From: Clostridia bacterium
Lineage (GTDB): Bacteria; Bacillota; Clostridia; Oscillospirales; CAG-272
NCBI GenBank assembly: GCA_017456145.1
Contig: JAFTJZ010000026.1
Span: forward strand, 1 to 64,000
Direction: 5' to 3'
DNA length: 64,000 bases
Positions 53,219 through 62,741 of the stretch are shown here, piece by piece (position 1 is the stretch's first letter; the number at the start of each line of letters is the position of its first letter). Position numbers and translations under genes: made by a program. The notes under the pieces are model-generated. The model was not told the DNA's origin and searched no databases. It saw nothing but the letters and a program-made list of their open reading frames with translations.

Positions 53219-53980
53219 ATGAATCCCTACGTCAGAAATTTGAACCGACTCGAATTTGTTATAACGCGCGCTTGCACGGGAAAATGTAAGCACTGCTCCG
53301 AGGGGGAATGTGCCGACAAGGGAGTACATATGGATCCGCAATGCGCGGCGGGGGTGGTGCAAACTGTGGCGGGGATGTATGACATTACCTCGGTGATGAC
53401 CTTTGGCGGTGAGCCGTTGCTCTTTCCCGAAACTGTCTGTGCGGTTCATGCTGCTGCAAGAGAGGTCGGCATCCCCCGACGACAGCTGATCACCAATGGG
53501 TATTTTTCCTGGGACGAGGATCGGATCGGTGCTGTGGCGCAAAGCCTTGCTGCCGTCGGCGTCAACGAGGTGCTGCTCTCGGTCGATGCCTTTCACCAGG
53601 AAAGCATCCCACTCCCACCGGTCAGGTGCTTTGCCGATGCGCTGTGCCGTTTGCACGTTCCGCTGCGTGTACACCCCGCATGGCTGGTCGATCGATCGCA
53701 CGATAATCCGTACAATCGTCGCACGCGCGAGATTCTCGCCGAATTTCAAACCATGGGAATTTCTGTTTCCGAGGGGAACGTCATTTTCCCTGCGGGGAAT
53801 GCGTTGAAATATCTTGGCGAATACTTTGACCACGGTGAATATGTCAATCCATACAAGGAGGATCCGCGCAACATCAAGGCGATCTCCGTAGATCCCGACG
53901 GAGGCGTGCTTGGCGGAAATATCCTGCAAAAGAATATTCTGAAAATATTGGAGCAATACGCACCGGGCAGGGATGCATAA
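53219..53980 (+). CDS. Radical SAM protein at the end of the dlt-like locus
   Basis: The [4Fe-4S] site CTGKCKHC (Cys19, Cys23, Cys26) begins the radical SAM core, and FGGEPLLF near residue 65 is the usual GGE motif that binds SAM. Length 253, so a core without extra SPASM cluster. The C-terminus PDGGVLGGNILQKNIL is typical of a subgroup seen in Clostridia. It starts 4 bases after the small lipoprotein stop (GGAGGA) and is followed by a terminator. The substrate is unknown; coupling to the surface-acylation genes is suggestive only. Confidence 0.82.
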   Translation: MNPYVRNLNRLEFVITRACTGKCKHCSEGECADKGVHMDPQCAAGVVQTVAGMYDITSVMTFGGEPLLFPETVCAVHAAAREVGIPRRQLITNGYFSWDEDRIGAVAQSLAAVGVNEVLLSVDAFHQESIPLPPVRCFADALCRLHVPLRVHPAWLVDRSHDNPYNRRTREILAEFQTMGISVSEGNVIFPAGNALKYLGEYFDHGEYVNPYKEDPRNIKAISVDPDGGVLGGNILQKNILKILEQYAPGRDA

Positions 53981-53987
53981 GGAGAAG

Positions 53988-54017
53988 ACCGACAGATTTT
54001 GATGTCTGTCGGTTTTT
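53988..54017 (+). terminator. Terminator of the dlt-like locus
   Basis: ACCGACAGA (53988-53996) pairs perfectly with TCTGTCGGT (54005-54013), followed by T5. Confidence 0.88.
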
Positions 54018-54120
54018 GTCATTTCTTGTGAAAATCCGTTCGAAAATTGTGAATATTTGGTGATGGATCGAAAAATTAGCACTGAAACAAAAAATATTTC
54101 AAAAATTTTTTCAAAAACCC

Positions 54121-54149
54121 TTGACAAAACGCAAAAAATGTGGTAAAAC
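54121..54149 (+). promoter_or_regulatory. Heat-shock operon promoter
   Basis: TTGACA (54121-54126), 17-base spacer, weak TAAAAC (54144-54149). It lies just upstream of the CIRCE operator. Confidence 0.6.
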
Positions 54150-54161
54150 TATAGCGTGAGA

Positions 54162-54188
54162 TTAGCACTTGACAAGCGCGAGTGCTAA
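54162..54188 (+). promoter_or_regulatory. CIRCE operator (HrcA binding site)
   Basis: TTAGCACTT (54162-54170), 9 bases, GAGTGCTAA (54180-54188): the CIRCE inverted repeat with one mismatch in the left arm. HrcA, encoded next, represses the operon through it. Confidence 0.92.
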
Positions 54189-54265
54189 AACCTTGACAAT
54201 CCGGGTCATCGATGGCTGCATCGATCGATCACAGGATCAAACAAAGAGAAGGAAGTACGTGCGAT

Positions 54266-55399
54266 ATGGCAGGATCAGAACTCAGCGATCGGAAAAAACA
54301 AATACTCAAAGCGATCGTGGATGCCCACATCGCAGGCGGAGAGCCCGTCGGCTCCAAGGTGCTTATGCAGCAGATCTCTTGTTCCTCGGCAACCATCCGT
54401 AACGAGATGGCGGAGCTGGAGGAGATGGGATACCTGGAGCAGCCGCATACCTCCGCGGGACGCGTGCCAAGTGAGCTGGGATATCGGTTCTACGTGGATT
54501 CCTTGGTGGAGCACTATGTGATGACCGCACGGGAGATCGCACAGATCAACCACGCGCTCAAGGCAAAGATGAGTGAGCTGGATCAGATTCTCGCCACGGC
54601 GTCGTCGTTGGCATCCAACCTGACTAACTATACGGGATTTGCTCTTAAGCCGCGCACCAATGAGATCGTCGCGCAACGATACGAGGCGATTTATATTTCC
54701 CCGGGGCAATTCGTATTGGTTATGGTTGCACAGAGCGGGGAGGTAAAGACCAAGAACGTCAAGCTGGATATTCCTGTGGACAGTGCATCGGTCGCAGCAT
54801 TGACGACGGCGCTCAATACACACCTGATCGGGCTTAAGCCTGCCGATATCACATTACCCATTCTCATGGCGATGGAAAAGGATATGGCAGAGGATGCCAT
54901 GCTGGTCAGCCCGGTGATGAAGATCATTTACGAAATGATCAGCGAATCTGACGGGGGGGATCTCAAGGTCTCCGGTGTGGATCGCTTGCTGCAATATCCC
55001 GAATACAGCGACAAGGAGCAGCTCCAAGGGCTGCTGGGTGCGCTGGAGCGCAAGGAGGATCTGGTAGGTATCATCAACGACGCGGCAGTGAATGACGGTG
55101 GCGGCGTGGTGATCGGCTCGGAGAGCTCGGTCAAGGTAATGAACAACTCCACAGTGGTGTTCCGTACCATTCAAAGGGACGGCAAGCCGGTGGGGGCGAT
55201 CGGTGTGATCGGGCCGTTGCGTATGGATTACGCCAAGGTGCTTGCTACGCTGGACGGACTCAGCGGCAACATTGCCGATCTGCTTTCCGGAACGCAGGCA
55301 ATGCTGACCGATCAGACGCAAAGTAAGGGTGAGAGGATAGAAAAACATGAAGAAGAAAATAAGGAGGAGCGGCAAGATGAGCGAAGAAAACAAGAATAG
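54266..55399 (+). CDS. hrcA: Heat-inducible transcription repressor HrcA
   Basis: Binds CIRCE and represses the operon until chaperones are saturated. The winged helix-turn-helix is at about residues 15-75 (CSSATIRNEMAELEEMGYLE), and the GAF-like regulatory domain follows. Length 377. The C-terminal 18 residues form an unusually charged Glu/Lys/Arg tail (HEEENKEERQDERRKQE) because the frame runs over the grpE start. ATG 54266 follows AAGGAAG. It overlaps grpE by 23 bases. Confidence 0.93.
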   Translation: MAGSELSDRKKQILKAIVDAHIAGGEPVGSKVLMQQISCSSATIRNEMAELEEMGYLEQPHTSAGRVPSELGYRFYVDSLVEHYVMTAREIAQINHALKAKMSELDQILATASSLASNLTNYTGFALKPRTNEIVAQRYEAIYISPGQFVLVMVAQSGEVKTKNVKLDIPVDSASVAALTTALNTHLIGLKPADITLPILMAMEKDMAEDAMLVSPVMKIIYEMISESDGGDLKVSGVDRLLQYPEYSDKEQLQGLLGALERKEDLVGIINDAAVNDGGGVVIGSESSVKVMNNSTVVFRTIQRDGKPVGAIGVIGPLRMDYAKVLATLDGLSGNIADLLSGTQAMLTDQTQSKGERIEKHEEENKEERQDERRKQE

Positions 55400-55913
55400 C
55401 GAGGTCGAGATCGAGCAGGAGGAGACAGCGCCCGAAACAGAGGAGACGGTAGACGTCGATATGGATGCGATGGTTGCCGAGCTGGCAAAGACCAAAGAGG
55501 AGCTGGCAGCCCTCAACGATAAATATCTGCGGATGATCGCAGAGTACGACAATTATCGGAAACGTTCCGACAAGGAAAAGAGCGGCATTTATGCCTCTGC
55601 TTACGCGGATGCCGTCAAGGACATTCTGCCCATTGGCGATAATCTCGCTCGCGCAAGTGCATTCACCGATCCCGAGTCGGTCAAAAAGGGAATGGCGATG
55701 ATCGTCAAGAGCTACAACGAGGCACTGACCAAAATGGGGCTTTGCGAGATCGATGCTAAAGAGGGTGATGCCTTTGATCCCGAGCTGCACAACGCGGTCA
55801 TGCACGTGGAGGATGAGAGCTTTGGCGAGAGCGTCATCGTCGAGGTCCTGCAGAAGGGTTATAAATACGGCGATCGTGTGATCCGCTATGCGATGGTCAA
55901 GGTCGCAAACTGA
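55377..55913 (+). CDS. grpE: Nucleotide exchange factor GrpE
   Basis: Co-chaperone releasing ADP from DnaK. An acidic N-terminal tail, a long coiled coil (LAALNDKYLRMIAEYDNYRKR) and a C-terminal beta domain ending with VIVEVLQKGYKYGDRVIRYAMVKV are clear. Length 178. The ATG at 55377 is chosen because AAGGAGG is 9 bases before it, inside the end of hrcA. Confidence 0.94.
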   Translation: MSEENKNSEVEIEQEETAPETEETVDVDMDAMVAELAKTKEELAALNDKYLRMIAEYDNYRKRSDKEKSGIYASAYADAVKDILPIGDNLARASAFTDPESVKKGMAMIVKSYNEALTKMGLCEIDAKEGDAFDPELHNAVMHVEDESFGESVIVEVLQKGYKYGDRVIRYAMVKVAN

Positions 55914-55967
55914 AAACGAAAACAATTTAATTTTTATATTGAAGATCTTTAAGGAGGATCAACTATC

Positions 55968-57794
55968 ATGGGAAAAATTATCGGTATTGATTTAGGTACA
56001 ACAAACTCTTGCGTGGCAGTGTACGAGGGCTCTGAGCCCAACGTCATTCCCAACCCCGAAGGTGCGAGAACCACGCCTTCCGTCGTGGCGTTCTCCAAGA
56101 CCGGCGAGAGAATGATCGGTCAGGTGGCAAAGCGTCAGGCAATTACCAACCCCGATCGCACCGTCATGAGTATTAAGCGTCACATGGGCTCCGACTACAA
56201 GGTCGGCATCGACGGCAAGAACTACACGCCTCAGGAGATCTCTGCAATGATTCTGCAGAAACTCAAGGCAGATGCAGAGGCATATCTTGGCACGAAGGTA
56301 ACCGAGGCGGTCATCACCGTTCCCGCTTACTTCTCCGATGCACAGAGACAGGCAACCAAGGACGCAGGTAAGATCGCAGGTCTTGACGTTAAGAGAATCA
56401 TCAACGAGCCGACCGCTGCAGCACTTGCTTACGGTATGGACAAAGAGGACAATCAGAAGATCATGGTCTTTGACCTTGGCGGCGGTACGTTCGACGTATC
56501 TCTGCTTGAGATCAGCGACGGTGTATTCCAGGTTCTCGCTACCAACGGTGACACCAAGCTGGGCGGTGACGACTTTGACCAGAGAGTCATCGACTGGATC
56601 GCAAACAAGTTCCAGCAGGAATACGGTATCGACCTGCGCAAGGATAAGATGGTTCTTCAGAGACTGAAGGACGCAGCCGAGAAGGCGAAGATCGAGCTGT
56701 CCGGTGTGACCTCCTCCGACATCAACCTGCCCTTTATCACGGCAACGGCAGAGGGTCCTCTCCACTTTGAGGCAACGCTGACCCGCGCTGAGTTCGACCG
56801 CATCACTGCGGATCTGGTCGAGCGCGCCATGATCCCCACCAAGAAGGCTCTCGCTGATGCAGGCCTTTCCATCAATCAGATCGATAAGGTTCTTCTGGTC
56901 GGCGGTTCTACCCGTATTCCCGCTGTGCAGGAGGCTGTTAAGAAGTTTATCGGTAAGGATCCCTTCAAGGGTATCAATCCCGACGAGTGCGTAGCTGTGG
57001 GTGCTGCTATTCAGGGCGGCGTTCTCGGCGGTGACGTACAGGATCTTCTGCTGCTTGACGTTACGCCTCTGTCGCTCGGTATCGAGACGCTGGGCGGTGT
57101 CTTCACCAGAATTATCGACAGAAATACCACCATCCCCGTAAAGAAGTCTCAGGTCTTCTCTACGGCAGCTGATAATCAGCCCGGTGTTGAAGTACACGTT
57201 CTGCAGGGTGAGCGCGAGATGGCTGCCGGCAACACCACGCTGGGCAGATTCAATCTCGACGGTATTGCTCCCGCTCCTCGCGGTGTACCCCAGATCGAGG
57301 TTACCTTTGATATTGACGCGAACGGTATCGTAAACGTTACTGCAACCGATAAGGGCACCGGTAAGGAGCAGCACATCACCATCACCTCCTCCTCCAACAT
57401 GAGCAAGGAGGACATTGAGAAGGCTGTCAAGGAGGCAGAGAAGTTTGCCGACGAGGACAAAAAACTCAAGGAGGCTGTTGAGGTCAAGAATCACGCGGAG
57501 TCTCTCATCTTCCAGATCGAAAAGAGCATGACCGACTTCGGCGACAAGATCACCGACGCTGACAAGGCACCCGTCAACGATGCGATCGCCAAGCTCAAGG
57601 AGACCGTAAATGGCGGCAACATCGACGCCATCAAGGCGGATACCGAGGCACTGGAGAAGGCGTTCTATCCGATCGCCGAGAAGGTGTACAAGGAGCAGGC
57701 TGCTCAGCAGGGCGGCGATCCCGCACAGGGCGCGCAGGACGGCGGCAACGACGGCACCTACTATGACGCAAATTACGAGGATCACAGCAACTGA
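55968..57794 (+). CDS. dnaK: Chaperone protein DnaK
   Basis: Hsp70 chaperone, 608 residues: N-terminal ATPase with GIDLGTTNS, the [15 protein letters not shown] and [11 protein letters not shown] segments, substrate-binding domain with [16 protein letters not shown], and a lid ending in a Gly/Asp-rich tail. AAGGAGG precedes the ATG. A long hairpin without T-run separates it from dnaJ. Confidence 0.98.
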   Translation: MGKIIGIDLGTTNSCVAVYEGSEPNVIPNPEGARTTPSVVAFSKTGERMIGQVAKRQAITNPDRTVMSIKRHMGSDYKVGIDGKNYTPQEISAMILQKLKADAEAYLGTKVTEAVITVPAYFSDAQRQATKDAGKIAGLDVKRIINEPTAAALAYGMDKEDNQKIMVFDLGGGTFDVSLLEISDGVFQVLATNGDTKLGGDDFDQRVIDWIANKFQQEYGIDLRKDKMVLQRLKDAAEKAKIELSGVTSSDINLPFITATAEGPLHFEATLTRAEFDRITADLVERAMIPTKKALADAGLSINQIDKVLLVGGSTRIPAVQEAVKKFIGKDPFKGINPDECVAVGAAIQGGVLGGDVQDLLLLDVTPLSLGIETLGGVFTRIIDRNTTIPVKKSQVFSTAADNQPGVEVHVLQGEREMAAGNTTLGRFNLDGIAPAPRGVPQIEVTFDIDANGIVNVTATDKGTGKEQHITITSSSNMSKEDIEKAVKEAEKFADEDKKLKEAVEVKNHAESLIFQIEKSMTDFGDKITDADKAPVNDAIAKLKETVNGGNIDAIKADTEALEKAFYPIAEKVYKEQAAQQGGDPAQGAQDGGNDGTYYDANYEDHSN

Positions 57795-57807
57795 TAAAAC
57801 CAATGGC

Positions 57808-57840
57808 GCGGGAAAGGGCTGCAAAGCGGCTCTTTCCCGC
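57808..57840 (+). promoter_or_regulatory. Hairpin between dnaK and dnaJ
   Basis: GCGGGAAAG (57808-57816) pairs perfectly with CTTTCCCGC (57832-57840); the inner GGGCTGC and GCGGCTC also pair with wobbles. The lack of a T-run makes it more likely an RNA-stability or processing element, lowering dnaJ relative to dnaK. Confidence 0.6.
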
Positions 57841-57950
57841 AAGGGCGTTTTCATCACGCTCCTATCCGTGCTGCCGAGGCAGGCCGTCGACCGTGTGGAT
57901 AAGAGCGTCGATCAAGCAAATTGAAATCAATACGATATGAGGTTATCATT

Positions 57951-59102
57951 ATGGCAGAAAAAAGAGATTATTACGAGGTACTGGGCATTGACAAGAGTGC
58001 CGATGAGAATACCATAAAAAAGGCATACTGGTCCTTGGCAAAGAAGTACCATCCCGATAAGAATCCGGGGGACAAGGAGGCTGAGGAAAAGTTCAAGGAG
58101 GTCAATGAGGCATACGGTGTGCTGTCTGATGCGGATAAAAAGGCAAAGTATGACCAATTCGGCCATGCGGCATTTGATCCTTCCGCGGGTGGCGGCTACG
58201 GCGGTGGCTTTGGCGGCGGCTTTGGCGATTTCGGCGATCTTGGCGACATCTTCGGCTCGATCTTCGGCAACGGCTTTGGCGGCGGCGGGCGCAGACGTAA
58301 TCCGAATGCACCCGAGCGCGGAGATGATATTGGGCTGCGTGTGTCTGTGACCTTCGAGGAGGCTGCCTTCGGTGCTAAGAAGGATATCAGCTATACCAGA
58401 GTTGCCAAATGTGACGAGTGCGACGGTTCGGGTGCTCAGAAGGGTACCTCTGCCGAGACTTGCTCAACCTGCCACGGGAGCGGACAGCGCGTCGTCGTGC
58501 AGAGAATGGGAGGCATGTCCTTCCAAAGCACCCAGACCTGTGATACTTGCCGCGGAACGGGTAGGGTGATCAAAAATCCTTGCTCCAAGTGTCGCGGCTC
58601 GGGAACGATCAGAGAAAATAAAAAGCTTACGGTCACCATTCCCGCTGGAATCGATGACGGCGAGCGTATCGCACTGCGCGGCATGGGCTGCGACGGCAAG
58701 AACGGTGGACCTGCGGGGGATCTGATCATTACGATTTCCGTCCGCAGACACAGTGTTTTTGAGCGTGACGGCTATAATATCTACTGTGAGGTGCCCATTA
58801 CGGTTGCCGAGGCAACGCTGGGCGCTGAGATCGATATTCCGACGCTGGAGGGAAACATCAAATTCAATATTCCCGAGGGCACACAAAATGACACCACCTT
58901 TACCGTACGCGGTAAGGGGATTCCCGTCATGCGGGCGCAAAATCGTAAAGGCGACCTGATCTTTAACGTCAAGGTCGAGATCCCAAAGGGACTGACAGAA
59001 AAGCAGAAGAACGCCATGAAGGCGTTTGCCGACAGCTGCGGTGAGAGCAATTATTCCAAGCGCAGCGGTTTCTTCAAGCGTATTTTTGACAAGAAAAACT
59101 GA
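57951..59102 (+). CDS. dnaJ: Chaperone protein DnaJ
   Basis: J-domain co-chaperone: HPD in KYHPDKNPG, a Gly-rich linker, four zinc-finger repeats ([32 protein letters not shown]) and C-terminal substrate domains. Length 383. ATG 57951 is used with a weak GAGG site; ten codons of longer frame upstream are rejected. It stimulates DnaK ATPase. prmA follows 15 bases later. Confidence 0.96.
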   Translation: MAEKRDYYEVLGIDKSADENTIKKAYWSLAKKYHPDKNPGDKEAEEKFKEVNEAYGVLSDADKKAKYDQFGHAAFDPSAGGGYGGGFGGGFGDFGDLGDIFGSIFGNGFGGGGRRRNPNAPERGDDIGLRVSVTFEEAAFGAKKDISYTRVAKCDECDGSGAQKGTSAETCSTCHGSGQRVVVQRMGGMSFQSTQTCDTCRGTGRVIKNPCSKCRGSGTIRENKKLTVTIPAGIDDGERIALRGMGCDGKNGGPAGDLIITISVRRHSVFERDGYNIYCEVPITVAEATLGAEIDIPTLEGNIKFNIPEGTQNDTTFTVRGKGIPVMRAQNRKGDLIFNVKVEIPKGLTEKQKNAMKAFADSCGESNYSKRSGFFKRIFDKKN

Positions 59103-59117
59103 AAAGGAATCAAAGCT

Positions 59118-60083
59118 ATGGCTATCGATAAGGACTATTGCTGCGAGGATCGCGGCGACGTGAGGGAGTGGACGCAGATCAAGGTGACCGTGCCGCTGGG
59201 TAAGCTGGATGATCTGATTGCCATTATGAGCATGGTCAACAACAATCTGATGATTGAAGATTACAGCGACATCGATCTGAAGACCTGCTACGGGGATCTG
59301 ATCGACGAGAGCATTCTCAACGCTGACAAGACCATTGCAAGTGTCTCGGTGTTCGTTCCCGGTGATCGCTCCTACACGGATGATTTATCCTTTATCCGTA
59401 CACGCTTGACGGAGGAGGGGCTGCTGGATGACGCCAAGCTGCAGATCGATGGTGTCAACGAGGAGGACTGGGCAAACGCATGGAAGGCCTACTACAAGCC
59501 GCTGCATATCGGAGAGCGCATCGTGATCGTTCCCGCGTGGGAAACATACGAGGCGCAGCCCAGTGAGATCATTGTGACCATGGATCCGGGTATGGCGTTC
59601 GGTACGGGGTCGCATGAGACCACGCGCCTTGTCATCGGTCTTCTGGAAAAGTACACGGCGGCCGGCTGTCGGATGCTTGACGTCGGCACGGGCAGCGGTA
59701 TTCTTGCCATCTGCGCCTCAAAGCTCGGTGCGGGGAGCTGCCGTGCATACGATATCGACCCGATGGCTGTGCGTGTGGCGAGCGAAAACGTGAAGGACAG
59801 CGGACAGACCAATATTGTCTGTGGTGTGTCTGATCTACTCCGTCAGGTGGATCGCAGCGAGGGACCGTACGATCTGATTACGGCGAATATCGTTGCGGAC
59901 ATCATCATTCGTATGACGCCCGATGTGGGTGAGCTGATGCATGAGAAGACGGTGCTGCTGGTCTCAGGTATCATCACCGAGAGATCACAGGATGTTGTGG
60001 ATTGTTTGCAAGAGAACGGATTTTGCGTTGTCGAGCGCGTCGAGGAAAACGGCTGGTGTGCGATGGCCGTGATGAAAAAGTAA
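59118..60083 (+). CDS. prmA: Ribosomal protein L11 methyltransferase
   Basis: SAM-dependent enzyme methylating ribosomal protein L11. An N-terminal substrate-binding domain (about residues 1-110) precedes the Rossmann core with DPGMAFGTGSHETT, LDVGTGSGILAI and the catalytic-loop TANIVADII. Length 321. AAAGGA precedes the ATG. Its place after dnaJ is common in Firmicutes. The operon ends at a terminator at 60096. Confidence 0.94.
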   Translation: MAIDKDYCCEDRGDVREWTQIKVTVPLGKLDDLIAIMSMVNNNLMIEDYSDIDLKTCYGDLIDESILNADKTIASVSVFVPGDRSYTDDLSFIRTRLTEEGLLDDAKLQIDGVNEEDWANAWKAYYKPLHIGERIVIVPAWETYEAQPSEIIVTMDPGMAFGTGSHETTRLVIGLLEKYTAAGCRMLDVGTGSGILAICASKLGAGSCRAYDIDPMAVRVASENVKDSGQTNIVCGVSDLLRQVDRSEGPYDLITANIVADIIIRMTPDVGELMHEKTVLLVSGIITERSQDVVDCLQENGFCVVERVEENGWCAMAVMKK

Positions 60084-60095
60084 GCATAAAACGAT

Positions 60096-60134
60096 AAAAA
60101 GGGGCTGCGTCCGTTTTGGACGTAGTCCCTTTTT
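60096..60134. terminator. Bidirectional terminator between prmA and the minus-strand gene
   Basis: AAAAAGGGGCTGCGTCC (60096-60112) pairs with GGACGTAGTCCCTTTTT (60118-60134), including wobbles. The T-runs lie on both strands, serving convergent genes. Confidence 0.85.
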
Positions 60135-60144
60135 GGGCTTGGAT

Positions 60145-60612
60145 TCAATGTTTCCCGCGAAAGACGGTGCAGACCATTGCCCAGCTGCAAAGATCCAGCA
60201 AAACAAACACGGGATAACCGATAAGAAGAATGTAGAGTGCCATGGTGGTATTGGGAATATCGGGGCGGGGAATGAGCTGCTTGCTTGTGAAAGCAAGAAA
60301 CAGCGCGACCAATGCAAAGACGATCAGCGCGACGAGCAGCTCGACGCGAAAGCCCTTGTGGGTCAAAAGAAAGCTTGTGCGCTCGCTCACCGCGGTACGA
60401 TATTCCATCAATAGGGTACGGTCACAGATGCGCAGCACCGTAAACAGGATCAGAGACAAAAGAGCCGAAATGGCGCTGAACAGGAGAAAGCGAAGCAGCT
60501 GATAATCACCGACGTGCACCGTCACGGCGCCAAAGATCGCAGAGCCGACAAGATAAACCGTGGCGTAGACGCAGGCGAATATTCCCACGGAGGTTAACTT
60601 TTTTCCGATCAT
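60145..60612 (-). CDS. Four-span membrane protein of unknown function
   Basis: 155 residues with four hydrophobic segments and a charged central loop (LRICDRTLLMEYRTAVSERTS). I do not recognise the family. It starts 17 bases after the lysA stop on the same strand, so it may share the lysine-controlled transcript, and ends at a bidirectional terminator. Confidence 0.65.
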   Translation of the reverse strand: MIGKKLTSVGIFACVYATVYLVGSAIFGAVTVHVGDYQLLRFLLFSAISALLSLILFTVLRICDRTLLMEYRTAVSERTSFLLTHKGFRVELLVALIVFALVALFLAFTSKQLIPRPDIPNTTMALYILLIGYPVFVLLDLCSWAMVCTVFRGKH

Positions 60613-60629
60613 AACGTATCTCCCTTGAA

Positions 60630-61943
60630 TCAGATGTCGTTGCGCGTGACGTCCTCGGGCGTCTCTCGGCGTACCGCAAGATAATCAATGCCGCGACCGT
60701 CCCCCGTGTCGCTCTTGCGGAGCATGACGATGGGCAGGCGGGGGATTCGATTATAATTAGAGGACATGGCGTAATTATATGCCCCTGTCGTCAGAACGGC
60801 GAGGATATCCCCGCGGCTGACCGTAGCGGGAAGGGCGACGTTCTCCTGCAAAAGATCACCGCTCTCGCAGCAGCGTCCCGCGACGGTGCAGATAAAGTTG
60901 CAGGGCTCCGCGGCTTTATTGGCGATCATGATGGTATAAGGGGATCGATACAGCGCGTAGCGGGGATTATCGGTCATACCACCGTCCACGGAAACGTAGT
61001 TTTTGTAACCCGGGATCCTTTTGATGGTTCCGACGGTGTAGAGCGTCATACCCGCGTCGGCGACAATGCTGCGACCCGGCTCCATGCGGATCGCGGGCAG
61101 ATCGATGCCAAGACGGGAGGCGACGGTGCGGAGATGGTCGGCAACCTGTCGGATATTGGCAGCAATGTCGATGAATGGATCGCTTTCCTTGTAGCGCACG
61201 CCGTAGCCGCCGCCAAGATCCAATTCCTCGACAGAGCCGATATGGCGGATCATATCCGCGATAAAGGTCAGCATAATTTCTCCTGCCCGTAAAAAAACCT
61301 CGGAGTCAAACACCTGCGAGCCGACATGACAGTGAAAGCCCGCCAGATGGATGCTTTTGCAAGAAAGCGCCGTGCGGGTAATCTGCTCGGCTTGCCCTGT
61401 TTCAATGGCGGAGCCGAATTTGCTGTCCACCTTACCCGTGGCAACAGCCTCATAGGTGTGGGGGTCGATGCCGGGGGTCAGGCGCAGCAGCACCTTTTGG
61501 CGGATGCCGCGCTCTCCTGCAATGCGATCGATGGCAAAAAGCTCCTCCTCATTATCGACTACAAAGCGCCCAACACCATGCTCCATGGCGCAGAGAATAT
61601 CTGCGTCGGTTTTATTATTGCTGTGAAAATAGGTGTTTTTCATCGGAAATCCGGCAAGATATGCGGTATGGATCTCACCGACCGAGACGACATCCGCTCC
61701 CATGCCTTCCTCGCCGATGATCTCATACATCCGCTTAAAGCAAGCTGCCTTGCCCGCGTACAGCGGCAGTGCATTCTCGCCAAACGCTTCACGCATGGCA
61801 CCAAGATAGGTGCGGCAGTTCTCGCGGATGCGATCCTCATCCATCAGATAGACGGGGGAGCCGTATTTTTCTATCAGCTCGACCGTGCTGCGCCCCGCAA
61901 AGCACAGGGTATTGTCGCGCACGGAAAGATTGTTACATATCAT
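60630..61943 (-). CDS. lysA: Diaminopimelate decarboxylase
   Basis: PLP enzyme forming lysine from meso-diaminopimelate. The cofactor Lys is in LYAGKAACF, GGGYGVRY binds the PLP phosphate, MEPGRS is the next element and GRCCESGDLL holds the catalytic Cys. Length 437. It lies 22 bases after dapB in a lysine-riboswitch-controlled transcript. Confidence 0.95.
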   Translation of the reverse strand: MICNNLSVRDNTLCFAGRSTVELIEKYGSPVYLMDEDRIRENCRTYLGAMREAFGENALPLYAGKAACFKRMYEIIGEEGMGADVVSVGEIHTAYLAGFPMKNTYFHSNNKTDADILCAMEHGVGRFVVDNEEELFAIDRIAGERGIRQKVLLRLTPGIDPHTYEAVATGKVDSKFGSAIETGQAEQITRTALSCKSIHLAGFHCHVGSQVFDSEVFLRAGEIMLTFIADMIRHIGSVEELDLGGGYGVRYKESDPFIDIAANIRQVADHLRTVASRLGIDLPAIRMEPGRSIVADAGMTLYTVGTIKRIPGYKNYVSVDGGMTDNPRYALYRSPYTIMIANKAAEPCNFICTVAGRCCESGDLLQENVALPATVSRGDILAVLTTGAYNYAMSSNYNRIPRLPIVMLRKSDTGDGRGIDYLAVRRETPEDVTRNDI

Positions 61944-61965
61944 ATCGTTGTTTTTCCTTTGTATT

Positions 61966-62712
61966 TCAATTAAGCAAGGATTTCATGTCGTACAGTCCCG
62001 CGTCCCGGGTCACCAGAAAAGCGGCTGCGGCGACCGCACCCTCGGCAAATAACGTACGGCTGTGCGCCTCATGCTTAATGGTGATGGTCTGGGAATCGGT
62101 ACCGATGAGGACCTCATGCTCACCGATGATGTTTCCCATGCGAACCGCATGGATGCCGATCTCCTCGGGGGCACGCTTTGCCATACCCGAGCGACCGAGC
62201 AGCAGCTGTGCTTGTGTGCGTACGGTCTTAATGGCATTGGCGATCATCAGTGCCGTTCCGCTGGGAGCGTCGAGCTTGCGATTGTGGTGCTTTTCGACGA
62301 TCTCAATGTCGGCGTCGGGCATGGCTGCGGCGGCTTTTTTTGCAAGCTCGACCAAAAGGGCAACGCCCAGTGAATAGTTTGCCGAATAGAAAACGGGGAT
62401 CTTCTCGGCTGCGGCGCGGATCATCGCCATCTCCTCCTCGGTCTGCCCCGTGGTGGCGATTACCAGCGGAATGTGATGCGAGACGGCATATTCCGTCAAT
62501 GTCATAGTTCCGCTGTGGTGTGAAAAGTCGATAATGCAATCCGCGGTGGTGTCCACCTCGGAAAGGCTTGCATAACAGGGCAGGGGACCCTGGCAAGGAT
62601 TGGGGTCCACGCCGCCGACGGCGACGGTATCGCGGTAGCCGGTGCTCAAGGTGGCCAGCACCTGCTGTCCCATACGACCGCCCATACCGCAGATCAAAAT
62701 TCGGATGCTCAT
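61966..62712 (-). CDS. dapB: 4-hydroxy-tetrahydrodipicolinate reductase
   Basis: Second committed step of the diaminopimelate route. GMGGRMGQQV is the nucleotide-binding loop and EKHHNRKLDAPSGTA holds the substrate-site His and Lys residues. Length 248, within the family's range. It lies between dapA and lysA with gaps of 29 and 22 bases. Confidence 0.95.
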   Translation of the reverse strand: MSIRILICGMGGRMGQQVLATLSTGYRDTVAVGGVDPNPCQGPLPCYASLSEVDTTADCIIDFSHHSGTMTLTEYAVSHHIPLVIATTGQTEEEMAMIRAAAEKIPVFYSANYSLGVALLVELAKKAAAAMPDADIEIVEKHHNRKLDAPSGTALMIANAIKTVRTQAQLLLGRSGMAKRAPEEIGIHAVRMGNIIGEHEVLIGTDSQTITIKHEAHSRTLFAEGAVAAAAFLVTRDAGLYDMKSLLN

Positions 62713-62741
62713 GATTTTATACTTCCTTTATTTACAGATTT

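Noticed and set aside
55992..57857. A 621-codon open frame on the minus strand opposite dnaK
   Set aside because: Antisense shadow of dnaK; no ribosome binding site or family motif.
57804..57941. A 45-codon ORF between dnaK and dnaJ
   Set aside because: No ribosome binding site; it overlaps the hairpin and has no sensible composition.
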